6,616 nucleotides of DNA, taken from contig JAFNRY010000181.1 in assembly GCA_017385345.1 (NCBI GenBank), positions 1 through 6,616 on the forward strand, in the 5' to 3' direction. This stretch comes from Kiritimatiellia bacterium. GTDB lineage: Bacteria; Verrucomicrobiota; Kiritimatiellia; RFP12; UBA1067. Shown piece by piece: positions 1 through 5,863 of the stretch (positions are counted from its first letter, which is position 1; each line of letters begins with the position of its first letter). A program made the position numbers and the translations under genes. The notes below the pieces were generated by a model. That model saw only the letters and a list, made by a program, of their open reading frames with translations. It was not told the origin of the DNA and did not search any database.

Positions 1-3
1 CCA

Positions 4-26
4 GTTCGTCAAATAGAATGGACACT
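4..26 (+). repeat. Terminal-type repeat copy A
   Basis: This copy reads GTTCGTCAAA, then TAGAA, then TGGACACT (23 nt). It is the outermost left copy and is two bases longer in the variable middle than copies B and C. Confidence 0.75.
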
Positions 27-51
27 CTTTAATTGAAGGCCTGTACATTGC

Positions 52-72
52 GTTCGTCAAAAGCTGGACACT
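52..72 (+). repeat. Terminal-type repeat copy B
   Basis: This copy reads GTTCGTCAAA, then AGC, then TGGACACT (21 nt). It has the same orientation as copy A, 48 bases further in. Confidence 0.75.
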
Positions 73-115
73 TTTCTTAGGGGTTGGGTTGGTTGGATGT
101 GATGTTGTTCCGCCC

Positions 116-172
116 CGGCCTCGGAAGCGAAGGCCGTCCCCGAAGGGGTGGCGCCGCAAGGCGCCAAGGCCG
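116..172. repeat. GC-rich multi-hairpin block
   Basis: Three hairpins follow one another. CGGCCT (116-121) pairs with AGGCCG at 131-136. CCCC (138-141) and GGGG (145-148) close a GAA triloop. TGGCGCC (149-155) and GGCGCCA (160-166) close a GCAA tetraloop. A second AGGCCG at 167-172 could also pair with 116-121 to enclose the whole block. A triloop hairpin followed by a GCAA hairpin recurs at 1967-2003, so this may be a dispersed intergenic repeat. No T-tract follows, so it is not a normal intrinsic terminator. Confidence 0.6.
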
Positions 173-178
173 AGCCGA

Positions 179-195
179 TATTATAACGAACTGCG
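179..195 (+). repeat. 17-bp exact direct repeat, first copy
   Basis: TATTATAACGAACTGCG occurs here and again, identically, at 287-303, 108 bases away. The second copy is the outer part of leftward repeat D plus its flank. This copy therefore looks like a partial, possibly duplicated, element end. Confidence 0.7.
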
Positions 196-222
196 CATGC
201 TCATGCCTCCAATGATACCAAC

Positions 223-243
223 AGTGTCCAGTATTTGACGAAC
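223..243 (-). repeat. Terminal-type repeat copy C, inverted
   Basis: The reverse complement reads GTTCGTCAAA, then TAC, then TGGACACT (21 nt). It differs from copy B only in the short middle. A weaker rightward half-copy (CTCGTCAAAA) follows at 248-257. Confidence 0.75.
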
Positions 244-277
244 GGGCTCGTCAAAATCCTGGTAATGGTTTCAAAGG

Positions 278-299
278 AGTGTCCACTATTATAACGAAC
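278..299 (-). repeat. Terminal-type repeat copy D, inverted
   Basis: The reverse complement reads GTTCGTTATAATAG then TGGACACT (22 nt). The outer half diverges from copies A to C but is shared exactly with 179-195. It is the outermost right copy and ends about 30 bases before the tRNA promoter. Confidence 0.65.
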
Positions 300-329
300 T
301 GCGGTACACGACACTATGCAAATTTTCTA

Positions 330-358
330 TTGACAACGGCGATGTCGTTTGAGATAAT
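330..358 (+). promoter_or_regulatory. Sigma70-type promoter of the tRNA gene
   Basis: A perfect -35 box TTGACA (330-335) is followed by a 17-bp spacer and a -10 box GATAAT (353-358, one mismatch to TATAAT). Transcription would start near 365, a few bases before the mature tRNA 5' end at 372. The spacing and position make this the clearest promoter in the window. Confidence 0.85.
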
Positions 359-371
359 CCATCCACCTTTC

Positions 372-447
<76 letters not shown>

Positions 448-610
448 ATAAAAAAAGCCGCGCAAAAGGCATCTCAAACGTGCCTCGAACGTGCCTGTAG
501 TTGGGATTTTTCGCATCTCGAGAAGATTATCAAGATACGCAATTTCCGACTTGCCAAGGTAAACGTTCGCGGGGCATGGGCATTGAGTTGGACAACTGGA
601 GCAACCACAA

Positions 611-637
611 CCGGCAAACCCCGGCAAACGCCGGCAC
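611..637 (+). repeat. 10-bp tandem repeat upstream of a -10 box
   Basis: CCGGCAAACC, CCGGCAAACG and CCGGCAC follow one another with a period of exactly 10 bp, close to one helical turn. They end eight bases before a TATACT box. This would suit a regulator binding one face of the DNA, but such a short repeat could also be chance. Confidence 0.5.
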
Positions 638-644
638 AATTTGA

Positions 645-650
645 TATACT
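645..650 (+). promoter_or_regulatory. Possible -10 box for the HipA-like/DUF3037 pair
   Basis: TATACT at 645-650 is one mismatch from the consensus. No good -35 lies at 16-18 bp; the expected position falls in the 10-bp repeats. If used, transcription would start near 657 and leave a leader of about 145 nt, containing the GC-rich palindrome, before the start codon at 801. Confidence 0.35.
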
Positions 651-720
651 AACGGCAATCGTGGGAAGAGGATTCCGCGACAGTGGAACAAGGGAGCGAA
701 GGAGGTCGTATCAAATCATG

Positions 721-734
721 GGCGCCGCGGCGCC
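721..734. repeat. 14-bp perfect GC palindrome in the leader
   Basis: GGCGCCGCGGCGCC is its own reverse complement. More GC-rich sequence follows (735-757). The block resembles the hairpin blocks at 116-172 and 1967-2003 in composition and in words such as GGTCGCC, so it may be a degenerate member of the same intergenic repeat. Confidence 0.5.
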
Positions 735-800
735 CCGCCAAGGTCGCCGCGCCGCGAAACGGAACGGCATCGTCATATAGCGATTGAAAACTGCACTCGA

Positions 801-1514
801 ATGAACCAGGTGAAATCCATATTAAAAGTGTCGGAGCAAGGCGTATCAAGGCCGTATCTCTGCACGGACGAAGACGACAGGATCCGGTGGTGCAAGGGAT
901 GCCACACTGGATTCCGTTCCGTCATCTCCGAATGGATTTGCGCCTGCATGGCCAGGCGGCTCAATCTGCCCATTCCAGATTTTGCGATTCTCAACCTTGA
1001 TGTCGCAATATTCCGGCAAGGGCGCGGCTACCAGGCAAACCCCGTTCCTGAAATCGTGACGGACTTCAATCCATACGTGTTCGCCTCCCTTGACGCCGAG
1101 GGCTGCAAAGATGTCGTCGATCCCCAATTCGATCTCCGGCACATCGACAAGGCTTTGCTTGCCAAGATATACCTGTTCGACCGGCTGATACACAATACGG
1201 ACCGGACCGACTTTAACAGCAACCTCCTCGTAAACGGACATATTTACATCATAGATCACAACAATGCGTTCGATCCCGGATTCTCCGCGCATGATTTTGA
1301 GGCCAGTCACATCCTTAGAGCCTACCGAGATGCAATGCCGGAAGCAGAGCGGGCGGAGTTCTTGCGCAAGGCCGCGGAGTTGGCGAATGAAGCATTCCTT
1401 GAAGAGATGTGGAGCGAAATGCCTGAGGAGTGGATCGACATCGGGAACGATGTTCTGCCGCTGTCGAGCGTCAAGAACATTATTAAGGAGGGTTGCGATG
1501 CCGATGCGGTATAA
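801..1514 (+). CDS. HipA-like kinase family protein
   Basis: This 237-residue protein has the pattern of the short HipA-like kinase family (Pfam HipA_2 as I recall it). The N-terminus (14-66) contains a nucleotide-binding-type segment with Lys32, then the helix and strand motif ISEWICACMARRLNLPIPDF. The catalytic part is at 126-157: FDRLIHNTDR followed by Asn139, Asn141-Leu142-Leu143, then IIDHNNAF with Asp152. This matches the NxDR...NxNLL...IDH signature of HipA-type catalytic and metal sites. It is much shorter than true HipA (about 440 residues) and has no HipB-like partner; a DUF3037-type gene follows instead, overlapping by 17 bases. I chose ATG 801 because no ATG, GTG or TTG lies further upstream in this frame. 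The start lacks a clear ribosome-binding site. The substrate is unknown; calling it a toxin would be inference. Confidence 0.85.
   Translation: MNQVKSILKVSEQGVSRPYLCTDEDDRIRWCKGCHTGFRSVISEWICACMARRLNLPIPDFAILNLDVAIFRQGRGYQANPVPEIVTDFNPYVFASLDAEGCKDVVDPQFDLRHIDKALLAKIYLFDRLIHNTDRTDFNSNLLVNGHIYIIDHNNAFDPGFSAHDFEASHILRAYRDAMPEAERAEFLRKAAELANEAFLEEMWSEMPEEWIDIGNDVLPLSSVKNIIKEGCDADAV
1485..1492 (+). promoter_or_regulatory. Ribosome-binding site that sets the DUF3037-type start
   Basis: AAGGAGGG lies inside the end of the HipA-like gene, with six bases (1492 counted in the site) to ATG 1498. The next in-frame ATG, 1504, would be about 12 bases away, so 1498 is preferred. It also excludes the longer open frame that begins at 1264 inside the upstream gene. 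Confidence 0.8.
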
Positions 1515-1956
1515 TTGCGCGGTCGTGACGGTCTGCCTCCGCCCGACGCCCGTCTCGCCGGAAACGGCCTGCTTCGGCGTCATCGTCAAATGCGACGATG
1601 CAGAATTTTCCGGCTACAAGCTCGCGCAGGGCGACGAACGGGTTGTCGGAAGAATCGCCGGATTCTTTCCGAGGTATGGGCGCGACAATGTGATACGGGC
1701 AATGGAATGGGCGGCGCACGACATAGACTTCGCAATAGAAGGCGAAAAGAAAGGCCGCGCGACGTTTCAGAATTTGATCCGCCCAAGGGAAAACGTGATC
1801 CGCTATGGTTCGCCGTTCATTGTCGCAACAGACGATCCCGCCTCCGAACTGGAACATCAATACGAGATTCTGGTGTCCCTGCCGTGCATCCCGCGCGAGA
1901 CGTCAACTTCAAACCGCGAACTGGAAATGAAAGGAATGCCGATAGCGAAACGGTAA
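1498..1956 (+). CDS. DUF3037-type protein, partner of the HipA-like kinase
   Basis: This 152-residue protein begins MRYNCAVVTVCLRP (3-16) and continues with CFGVIVKC (25-32), like the first strands of DUF3037, where an 'N-x-G-V-x-L' strand is typical. Its second half, FQNLIRPRENVIRYGSP (90-106) then TDDPASELEHQYEIL (111-125), matches the family's C-terminal pattern of a conserved basic strand followed by a 'DDP...L...Y/L' helix. No catalytic motif is evident and no function is established that I know of. The gene overlaps the HipA-like kinase by 17 bases with its own strong Shine-Dalgarno, so translation is probably coupled. It may be a substrate, regulator or antidote of the kinase, but nothing in the sequence decides this. 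Residues after about 130 look like a disordered tail. Confidence 0.7.
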   Translation: MPMRYNCAVVTVCLRPTPVSPETACFGVIVKCDDAEFSGYKLAQGDERVVGRIAGFFPRYGRDNVIRAMEWAAHDIDFAIEGEKKGRATFQNLIRPRENVIRYGSPFIVATDDPASELEHQYEILVSLPCIPRETSTSNRELEMKGMPIAKR

Positions 1957-1966
1957 AACGGTCATA

Positions 1967-2003
1967 GGCGGCAGAGCCGCCACGGTCGCCACGCCGCAAG
2001 GCG
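1967..2003. repeat. Double-hairpin intergenic repeat
   Basis: GGCGGC (1967-1972) and GCCGCC (1976-1981) close an AGA triloop. CGCC (1992-1995) and GGCG (2000-2003) then close a GCAA tetraloop. The order, triloop hairpin then GCAA hairpin, matches 138-166. It starts 10 bases after the stop of the DUF3037-type gene. No T-tract follows, so it could protect the mRNA 3' end rather than terminate transcription. Confidence 0.6.
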
Positions 2004-2088
2004 GAGCGCGATGGAAACAATTGCAACGCTGCAAAGCGATCGTCCAGACGAAACGTAGGAAATTTCAAGATGGGGCGTCACTGAGCGG

Positions 2089-2104
2089 AAACGCATATGC
2101 GTTT
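2089..2104. promoter_or_regulatory. Perfect 16-bp palindrome, candidate operator
   Basis: AAACGCATATGCGTTT is an exact inverted repeat with no spacer, about 150 bases upstream of the SPFH operon. Its symmetry and AT-rich centre are typical of a site for a dimeric regulator. No regulator gene is adjacent and no promoter could be placed beside it, so the role is open. Confidence 0.4.
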
Positions 2105-2171
2105 ACCTCTTTTGGTGTTCTCATCCGGGCAAATCCTACGGCCTCGTCTGGGACATGGAAAGAGGTTTTTT
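2105..2171 (+). terminator. Weak terminator-like dyad with T-tract
   Basis: ACCTCTTT (2105-2112) is complementary to AAAGAGGT (2159-2166), and a run of six T ends at 2171. The 46-base loop is far longer than in ordinary intrinsic terminators. This could instead be a leader structure or chance. Confidence 0.25.
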
Positions 2172-2255
2172 GATGCCCTCGATCCGTGTTAGACCGCCAG
2201 GCAGCGGAACAGATTGAGCGAATGAACAACAGAAACAAATGAAAGGAAAGTTCGA

Positions 2256-3866
2256 ATGGGAATTTTTTCTGATGTGTGCGACAAGTGCGGAAACCGCGTG
2301 AGCAAGCGTGCCCGTTTCTGCAATAGTTGCGGCGAGTCTGCACCCGGCGGTTGGTGGAGATGCCCTGGCTGCGGCAAATGGGTGGCAAACGATGCGCACT
2401 ACTGTTCGCACTGCGCTACGCCGCTCTATCCGGAAGACCGCGTCAACATAGCCGGCGGCGTTTGGCAGAAGCAACCGATTTACTTCGCCCAGCGTTTCGA
2501 GGCGGGCGACATCAAACATGAGTCAATCAAGAACCTCCAGGTGCAGGAAGGCACAATGGCTATTCTTATGGACGCCGGAGAGGTCAATGCCGTCCTGGAT
2601 GCCGGAGCACACGACATAGATTCTCTCGCGCGGCGTATAAACTGGTTCGGCGATCCTCCCCCGCGCAGCGTCGTACTTGTCGATGTCGGCGAGGTGGTTG
2701 TACCGCTGCACATTGAGGGACTTCGTACGTCCGAGTATTTTACAATAGAATTCTACGGCGAGATAATACTTCGATTCAAGGGCGACAAGAACGCGGCACG
2801 CGCGTTTGTGACCAACATCCTCAAAGGCGAGCGCGAATGTACGTTCGAAAAAATCGCCAAGAGGCTCGAGCCGGCGATCAGAGGGCCGGTTGACGAGATA
2901 TGCACGGCATCAACCCTCGACGATCTCGTGCGGGATCCGGAACGTCGCATACGTCTGCACGAGCGCGTGAACGCTCTCATCAAGGACGATCTGAACGCAT
3001 GCGGCGTGGAGGTCGTGCGCGTCTCGTCCGCCGAGTTCACCGGCAACGAGTACGAGGACTACGCCGGTAAGCTTGGCCAGGTAGATCTGGAACGCCGCGA
3101 AGCGGAGTACAAGGCGGCGATGCGATCGCTCGTCAACGCCGACTCGAAGAACGCCGTCAAGAGCGAACACGAACTCAAAGAGCACGCCGCAGCCATCGCC
3201 GACGAGTTCCGCGTCTCGGAGGCGACTAGGGAACACGACTACGACGAACTGCTTGTTTCATGGAAGCGGCAGCGCGAACTGGACGACCAGAGCCATCGGC
3301 ATGAGCTGGAGGATCGCGATCAGGGCCACCAGCACGGCACGGAAGACCGTCAGGTGGATCATGACATCTCGGTTGGCATGAAGATGGACGAATACGGCCG
3401 CAAAAAGAAGGTGGAGGACGCCAGAGCCGACACGGCGGCACAGGACCTCCACACGCAACAGGACGTCAAGGACGCCAAAGAATGGCTTGACGTAAAAGCG
3501 CAAAAGCAGGGACTTCACCAGCGCGACAAGTCGGCTGACGCCGCTCGTCGCGCCAACATGACCATTGAACAGCTGCTGGCCGACATAGCGGATCCGCAGC
3601 AGCGCGATGACATGCTCAAGCTCTATCAGATGAAACTGCAGTCCGGCATGACGCCCCAGCAGATTCTCGCGACAATGGGCAAGAGCGACCGCAACGACGA
3701 ATTTCTCCGGAAGATGGATGAACTGTACAAGGACAATTCGGCGCGCGCCGATAAGAACTTCTCACGCGTCGTTGATCCTCTACGCGTCGGCGTCGGCGGC
3801 AATATTTATCGCGGGGACGACAACCGCGCGGTGGAGAACAAGAATCAGCCGAATTACAAACCGTGA
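2256..3866 (+). CDS. Double-zinc-ribbon SPFH (band 7/stomatin-type) protein
   Basis: The 536-residue protein opens with two CxxC...CxxC zinc ribbons (Cys8, 11, 22, 25 and Cys36, 39, 50, 53). An SPFH domain follows (about 75-290). Its marks are 'LQVQEGTMAILMDAGEV' (94-110), a 'DAGAHDID' turn (115-122), and the late 'LIKDDLNACGVEVVRVSSAEF' type helix and strand (241-261). From about 275 to 430 the chain is charged and helical; 323-370 is rich in His, Asp and Glu. A helical region at 435-475 contains MTIEQLL and GMTPQQIL. There is no signal peptide or membrane segment, although most SPFH proteins carry an N-terminal hairpin; the ribbons take its place. B. subtilis YdjI is a comparable soluble SPFH protein recruited to the membrane by partners. 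AGGA at 2244-2247 lies eight bases before the ATG. It is first in the operon and overlaps the next gene by four bases. A membrane-scaffold role is inferred. Confidence 0.85.
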   Translation: MGIFSDVCDKCGNRVSKRARFCNSCGESAPGGWWRCPGCGKWVANDAHYCSHCATPLYPEDRVNIAGGVWQKQPIYFAQRFEAGDIKHESIKNLQVQEGTMAILMDAGEVNAVLDAGAHDIDSLARRINWFGDPPPRSVVLVDVGEVVVPLHIEGLRTSEYFTIEFYGEIILRFKGDKNAARAFVTNILKGERECTFEKIAKRLEPAIRGPVDEICTASTLDDLVRDPERRIRLHERVNALIKDDLNACGVEVVRVSSAEFTGNEYEDYAGKLGQVDLERREAEYKAAMRSLVNADSKNAVKSEHELKEHAAAIADEFRVSEATREHDYDELLVSWKRQRELDDQSHRHELEDRDQGHQHGTEDRQVDHDISVGMKMDEYGRKKKVEDARADTAAQDLHTQQDVKDAKEWLDVKAQKQGLHQRDKSADAARRANMTIEQLLADIADPQQRDDMLKLYQMKLQSGMTPQQILATMGKSDRNDEFLRKMDELYKDNSARADKNFSRVVDPLRVGVGGNIYRGDDNRAVENKNQPNYKP

Positions 3867-5266
3867 ATATCTCCTGCCCAGCATGCGGACAGTTCACGTC
3901 TCCGGGGAAGTTCTGCGAACGATGTGGAAAGCCAATCCAACACGTTCAGACTGGCGACGCCCCTAAGACCGAAAACGTCGAGAAAGGCGGCGCTTCACCG
4001 CAGCGCAGGACGGAACAAAGCCCGTACCTCCCGCCGGTGCGCGAAATCACGCCCCTTTCCGCAGCAGGCACGGACATCCCGCCGGTTCTCAAAATCGATT
4101 CGCTCTGCCTGCTGTTCGAAAATCTTCCTGGGATCCTGCGCTTCCGCTTCGATCCCCGCGCAACGGCGGAGAATGTCTCGATTGCGTTGGAAAATTCAAT
4201 CACCGGGACTACGGCGAAAAGTCACGGCATCGTCTATCTGCAAGGGATTCGCGAAATAAATGTTCCCATCCCTGCGCAACCGGCCGGCTTGTTCTTGTGG
4301 CATCTTGCATTGTCGTACGAGGCCGCCGGGCGCAAGCACCGGTTTGAAGGCGATGTGCAGGTGCTCGTGGCGCGTCCGCAAGAAGCGCAAAAAGTCGCAG
4401 GCCAGTTGTCCGTCACCATAACGAACAACATCCACAACGGAAACGCGTCAGACATCCATATTTCGCAGCGCGCAGCAGACGAGCTTGCGCGTCTGGGGCG
4501 GGCGGAGAATCCATTCGATGAGCTTCGCCGGATCGTGCTCGGCGCCAATCGCGCGTGGGTTCCCGTGGCGATCGATCTCGCCGGAGGAATGCCTGTTCTT
4601 CCTGTCCAGCCCGGCGCGGCCGTGCGCGAAACACTGACGCTCGACATCGGAACGGCAAAACTGCATTTCTTCTCAGGCAGGACGATCCGCCTCGGACGCA
4701 AGCGCGAAACGAACGAGATTTCGCTTCGTCCGCCGGACGGCGTTTCCGACATGGCGTACAGGGCGGTCAGCAGGGCGCAGTGCCATTTCAGCCACGCCGG
4801 CGATAGGGTCGTCGTGTACGACGGGCAGATGGATGACTCGCGCGTTGTGAGACCGTCGTCCTACGGCACATACTGGAACGACAGGCGCATTGGATCGTCC
4901 GTCGAACTTTCTGCAGGCGAAACGGGCGTCCTGTCGTTGTCGGGCGCCGCGAGTTCGGGTTCGGTGGCGCTGGACGCGAAGGCGTGCCGTCCGATGCGCG
5001 CCTGCGCCACGTGCCCGCACGCTAACCGCACATGGTGCGGAGACGGGCGGCGTCCGGCGCTGATGCTGACGAGGCGCGACGGCGTGTCCGAACGGTTCGT
5101 CGCGTTGTGGAGCTGTTTCCCCATGGAGGAGGCCGACCCTTCGTTCGAAGGCGTCGTCATCTTCCGCAAGGACGGCGGTTTCGCCTGGCGGCGGGGGCGC
5201 CGCTGCGGATGGCTCGTGCCCGGGGAGACGCTGGACACCGATTTCGGCCAGGTCAAGGTAAGTTGA
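3863..5266 (+). CDS. Zinc-ribbon and FHA-domain protein
   Basis: This 467-residue protein starts with a single zinc ribbon (Cys5, Cys8, Cys18, Cys21), then a Pro/Thr-rich linker (about 25-75) and a beta-rich domain (about 76-172) I do not recognise. An FHA domain at about 258-365 follows. Its signs are IRLGRK (275-280), SRAQCHF (303-309) and SYGTYWNDRRI (334-344), which match the Arg, Ser and 'GT-x-x-N' positions that bind phosphothreonine. Four cysteines (375, 381, 384, 392; CX5CX2CX7C) then form an unexplained cluster. The last 70 residues, ending GWLVPGETLDTDFGQVKV, look like the final strands of a second, divergent FHA-like fold. The start is GTG 3863, inside the GTGA overlap with the upstream stop, which implies translational coupling. 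An FHA protein two genes before a Ser/Thr kinase suggests it reads that kinase's phosphorylation (inference). Confidence 0.8.
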   Translation: MNISCPACGQFTSPGKFCERCGKPIQHVQTGDAPKTENVEKGGASPQRRTEQSPYLPPVREITPLSAAGTDIPPVLKIDSLCLLFENLPGILRFRFDPRATAENVSIALENSITGTTAKSHGIVYLQGIREINVPIPAQPAGLFLWHLALSYEAAGRKHRFEGDVQVLVARPQEAQKVAGQLSVTITNNIHNGNASDIHISQRAADELARLGRAENPFDELRRIVLGANRAWVPVAIDLAGGMPVLPVQPGAAVRETLTLDIGTAKLHFFSGRTIRLGRKRETNEISLRPPDGVSDMAYRAVSRAQCHFSHAGDRVVVYDGQMDDSRVVRPSSYGTYWNDRRIGSSVELSAGETGVLSLSGAASSGSVALDAKACRPMRACATCPHANRTWCGDGRRPALMLTRRDGVSERFVALWSCFPMEEADPSFEGVVIFRKDGGFAWRRGRRCGWLVPGETLDTDFGQVKVS

Positions 5267-5278
5267 AAGGAGTGAAAC

Positions 5279-5860
5279 ATGGGATTCCTGTTTTTCAAGA
5301 CCGCCAAGGAAAAAGAGCGCGCCGAACGTCGCGAGAAACGCCATGCCCTCCGGAGGGCGGAAGGCGCAATCGACGAGGTCGTCGAGCGCATCAAGCGCAT
5401 GGAAAAGGACGCTGAGGCGGAGTGGGAACGCGCCCGCGAAGCGACCAAGGAAGGCAAGCAGGCGGCGGCGCAGCGCGCCCTGACAAGCTACCGTTCCGCG
5501 CAGGTGCTCATCACTAAGCTTGAACAGAAGAAGTGGGTGTTCAAGCAGGTGCTGATGAAGCTCGAAACCGCCGGGACGGACTCCGAGTTCGCAAAGGCGC
5601 TCGCGGCGGTCAACAAGGTGACGAACATCAACGTCGAGATGGTCGAGGACGTGTTCGACGAGGCGGGCGACATTCTGGCCGAGGCTGGCGACACGGACAA
5701 GTTCTGGGCGCAGATGTACGGCAAGGAGACGGCGGGATCGAAAGAGGCGCTCAAAGACCATATTCCTTCGATGGAAGACCTTGAAAAGGCTCTTCAGGAG
5801 GAAGTCGCCGGAAAGATCGCCGGAGCGGTCGATCCCGCCGCGCTGGAAAAGGAACTGTAG
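5279..5860 (+). CDS. Snf7/ESCRT-III-like helical protein
   Basis: This 193-residue, almost wholly helical protein resembles eukaryotic Snf7/CHMP by eye. It begins with a short hydrophobic MGFLFF, as membrane-inserting ESCRT-III N-termini do, then a very basic helix (10-27). A long hairpin follows, with a 'GKQAAAQRALTSYRSAQVLI' segment (59-78) where Snf7 has its conserved 'G-x-x-x-A-x-x-A-L-x-x-K' turn. Next come KLEQKKWVFKQVLMKLE (80-96), EFAKALAAVNKV (103-114) and an acidic helix NVEMVEDVFDEAGDI (118-132) matching Snf7's 'D-x-V-x-x-x-M-D-E-I' helix. The tail MEDLEKALQEEV (165-176) sits where ESCRT-III proteins carry a MIT-interacting helix. No Vps4-like ATPase is in view. AAGGAG at 5267-5272 lies six bases before the ATG. 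The alternative is a divergent PspA/Vipp1 protein or an unrelated coiled coil. A membrane-polymer role is inferred. Confidence 0.6.
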   Translation: MGFLFFKTAKEKERAERREKRHALRRAEGAIDEVVERIKRMEKDAEAEWERAREATKEGKQAAAQRALTSYRSAQVLITKLEQKKWVFKQVLMKLETAGTDSEFAKALAAVNKVTNINVEMVEDVFDEAGDILAEAGDTDKFWAQMYGKETAGSKEALKDHIPSMEDLEKALQEEVAGKIAGAVDPAALEKEL

Positions 5861-5863
5861 CGA

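Larger units (their letters stand above)
1..303. mobile_element. Gene-free cluster of inverted terminal-type repeats, possible decayed or non-autonomous transposon
   Basis: No coding region is supportable here. The segment has two rightward copies (4-26, 52-72) and two leftward copies (223-243, 278-299) of a motif running GTTCGTCAAA, a few variable bases, then TGGACACT. They surround GC-rich hairpins (116-172). Two tandem terminal repeats at each end, in opposite orientation, is the layout known for IS21-family ends, where several repeats bind the transposase. No istA or istB gene is present, so this would be a deletion derivative or MITE-like element. The motif could instead be a multi-site operator. 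The left edge of the window may cut the element. The family assignment is inference; the repeats are directly visible. Confidence 0.5.
448..800. other. Intergenic region between tRNA-Ala and the HipA-like gene
   Basis: I see no convincing gene here. The region holds an 11-bp tandem repeat (477-487 and 488-498, AACGTGCCTCG and AACGTGCCTGT) and a 10-bp tandem repeat (611-637). It also has a -10-like box at 645-650 and a GC-rich palindrome at 721-734. A Shine-Dalgarno-like AAGGAGG at 699-705 is followed, 12 bases later, by an ATG opening a 20-codon frame (718-780) rich in Ala and Arg. That frame overlaps the GC-rich repeat sequence, so it may be accidental. Translations that read through the tRNA are artefacts. 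Confidence 0.6.
1957..2255. other. Intergenic region before the SPFH operon
   Basis: No gene is supportable here. In order it holds a double-hairpin repeat (1967-2003), a small TTGCA/TGCAA dyad (2021-2034), a perfect 16-bp palindrome (2089-2104), an 8-bp dyad ending in a run of six T (2105-2171), and the ribosome-binding site of the next gene (2243-2247). I found no convincing -35/-10 pair for the operon. A 20-codon frame at 2155-2217 lacks a ribosome-binding site. Confidence 0.6.

Noticed and set aside
1..303. CRISPR array or integron attC sites
   Set aside because: The repeats are in opposing orientations with unequal spacing, and lack the paired core motifs of attC sites.
1264..1497. 5' extension of the DUF3037-type gene inside the HipA-like gene
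   Set aside because: The extension would overlap the kinase by 250 bases. A strong AAGGAGGG sits at the right distance from ATG 1498, and homology begins there.
846..1589. 247-codon open frame on the - strand opposite the HipA-like gene
   Set aside because: It is the shadow of a gene with an intact catalytic signature, and it has no recognisable domain of its own.
2155..2217. 20-codon frame upstream of the SPFH gene
   Set aside because: There is no ribosome-binding site and no sign of conservation that can be judged from one sequence.
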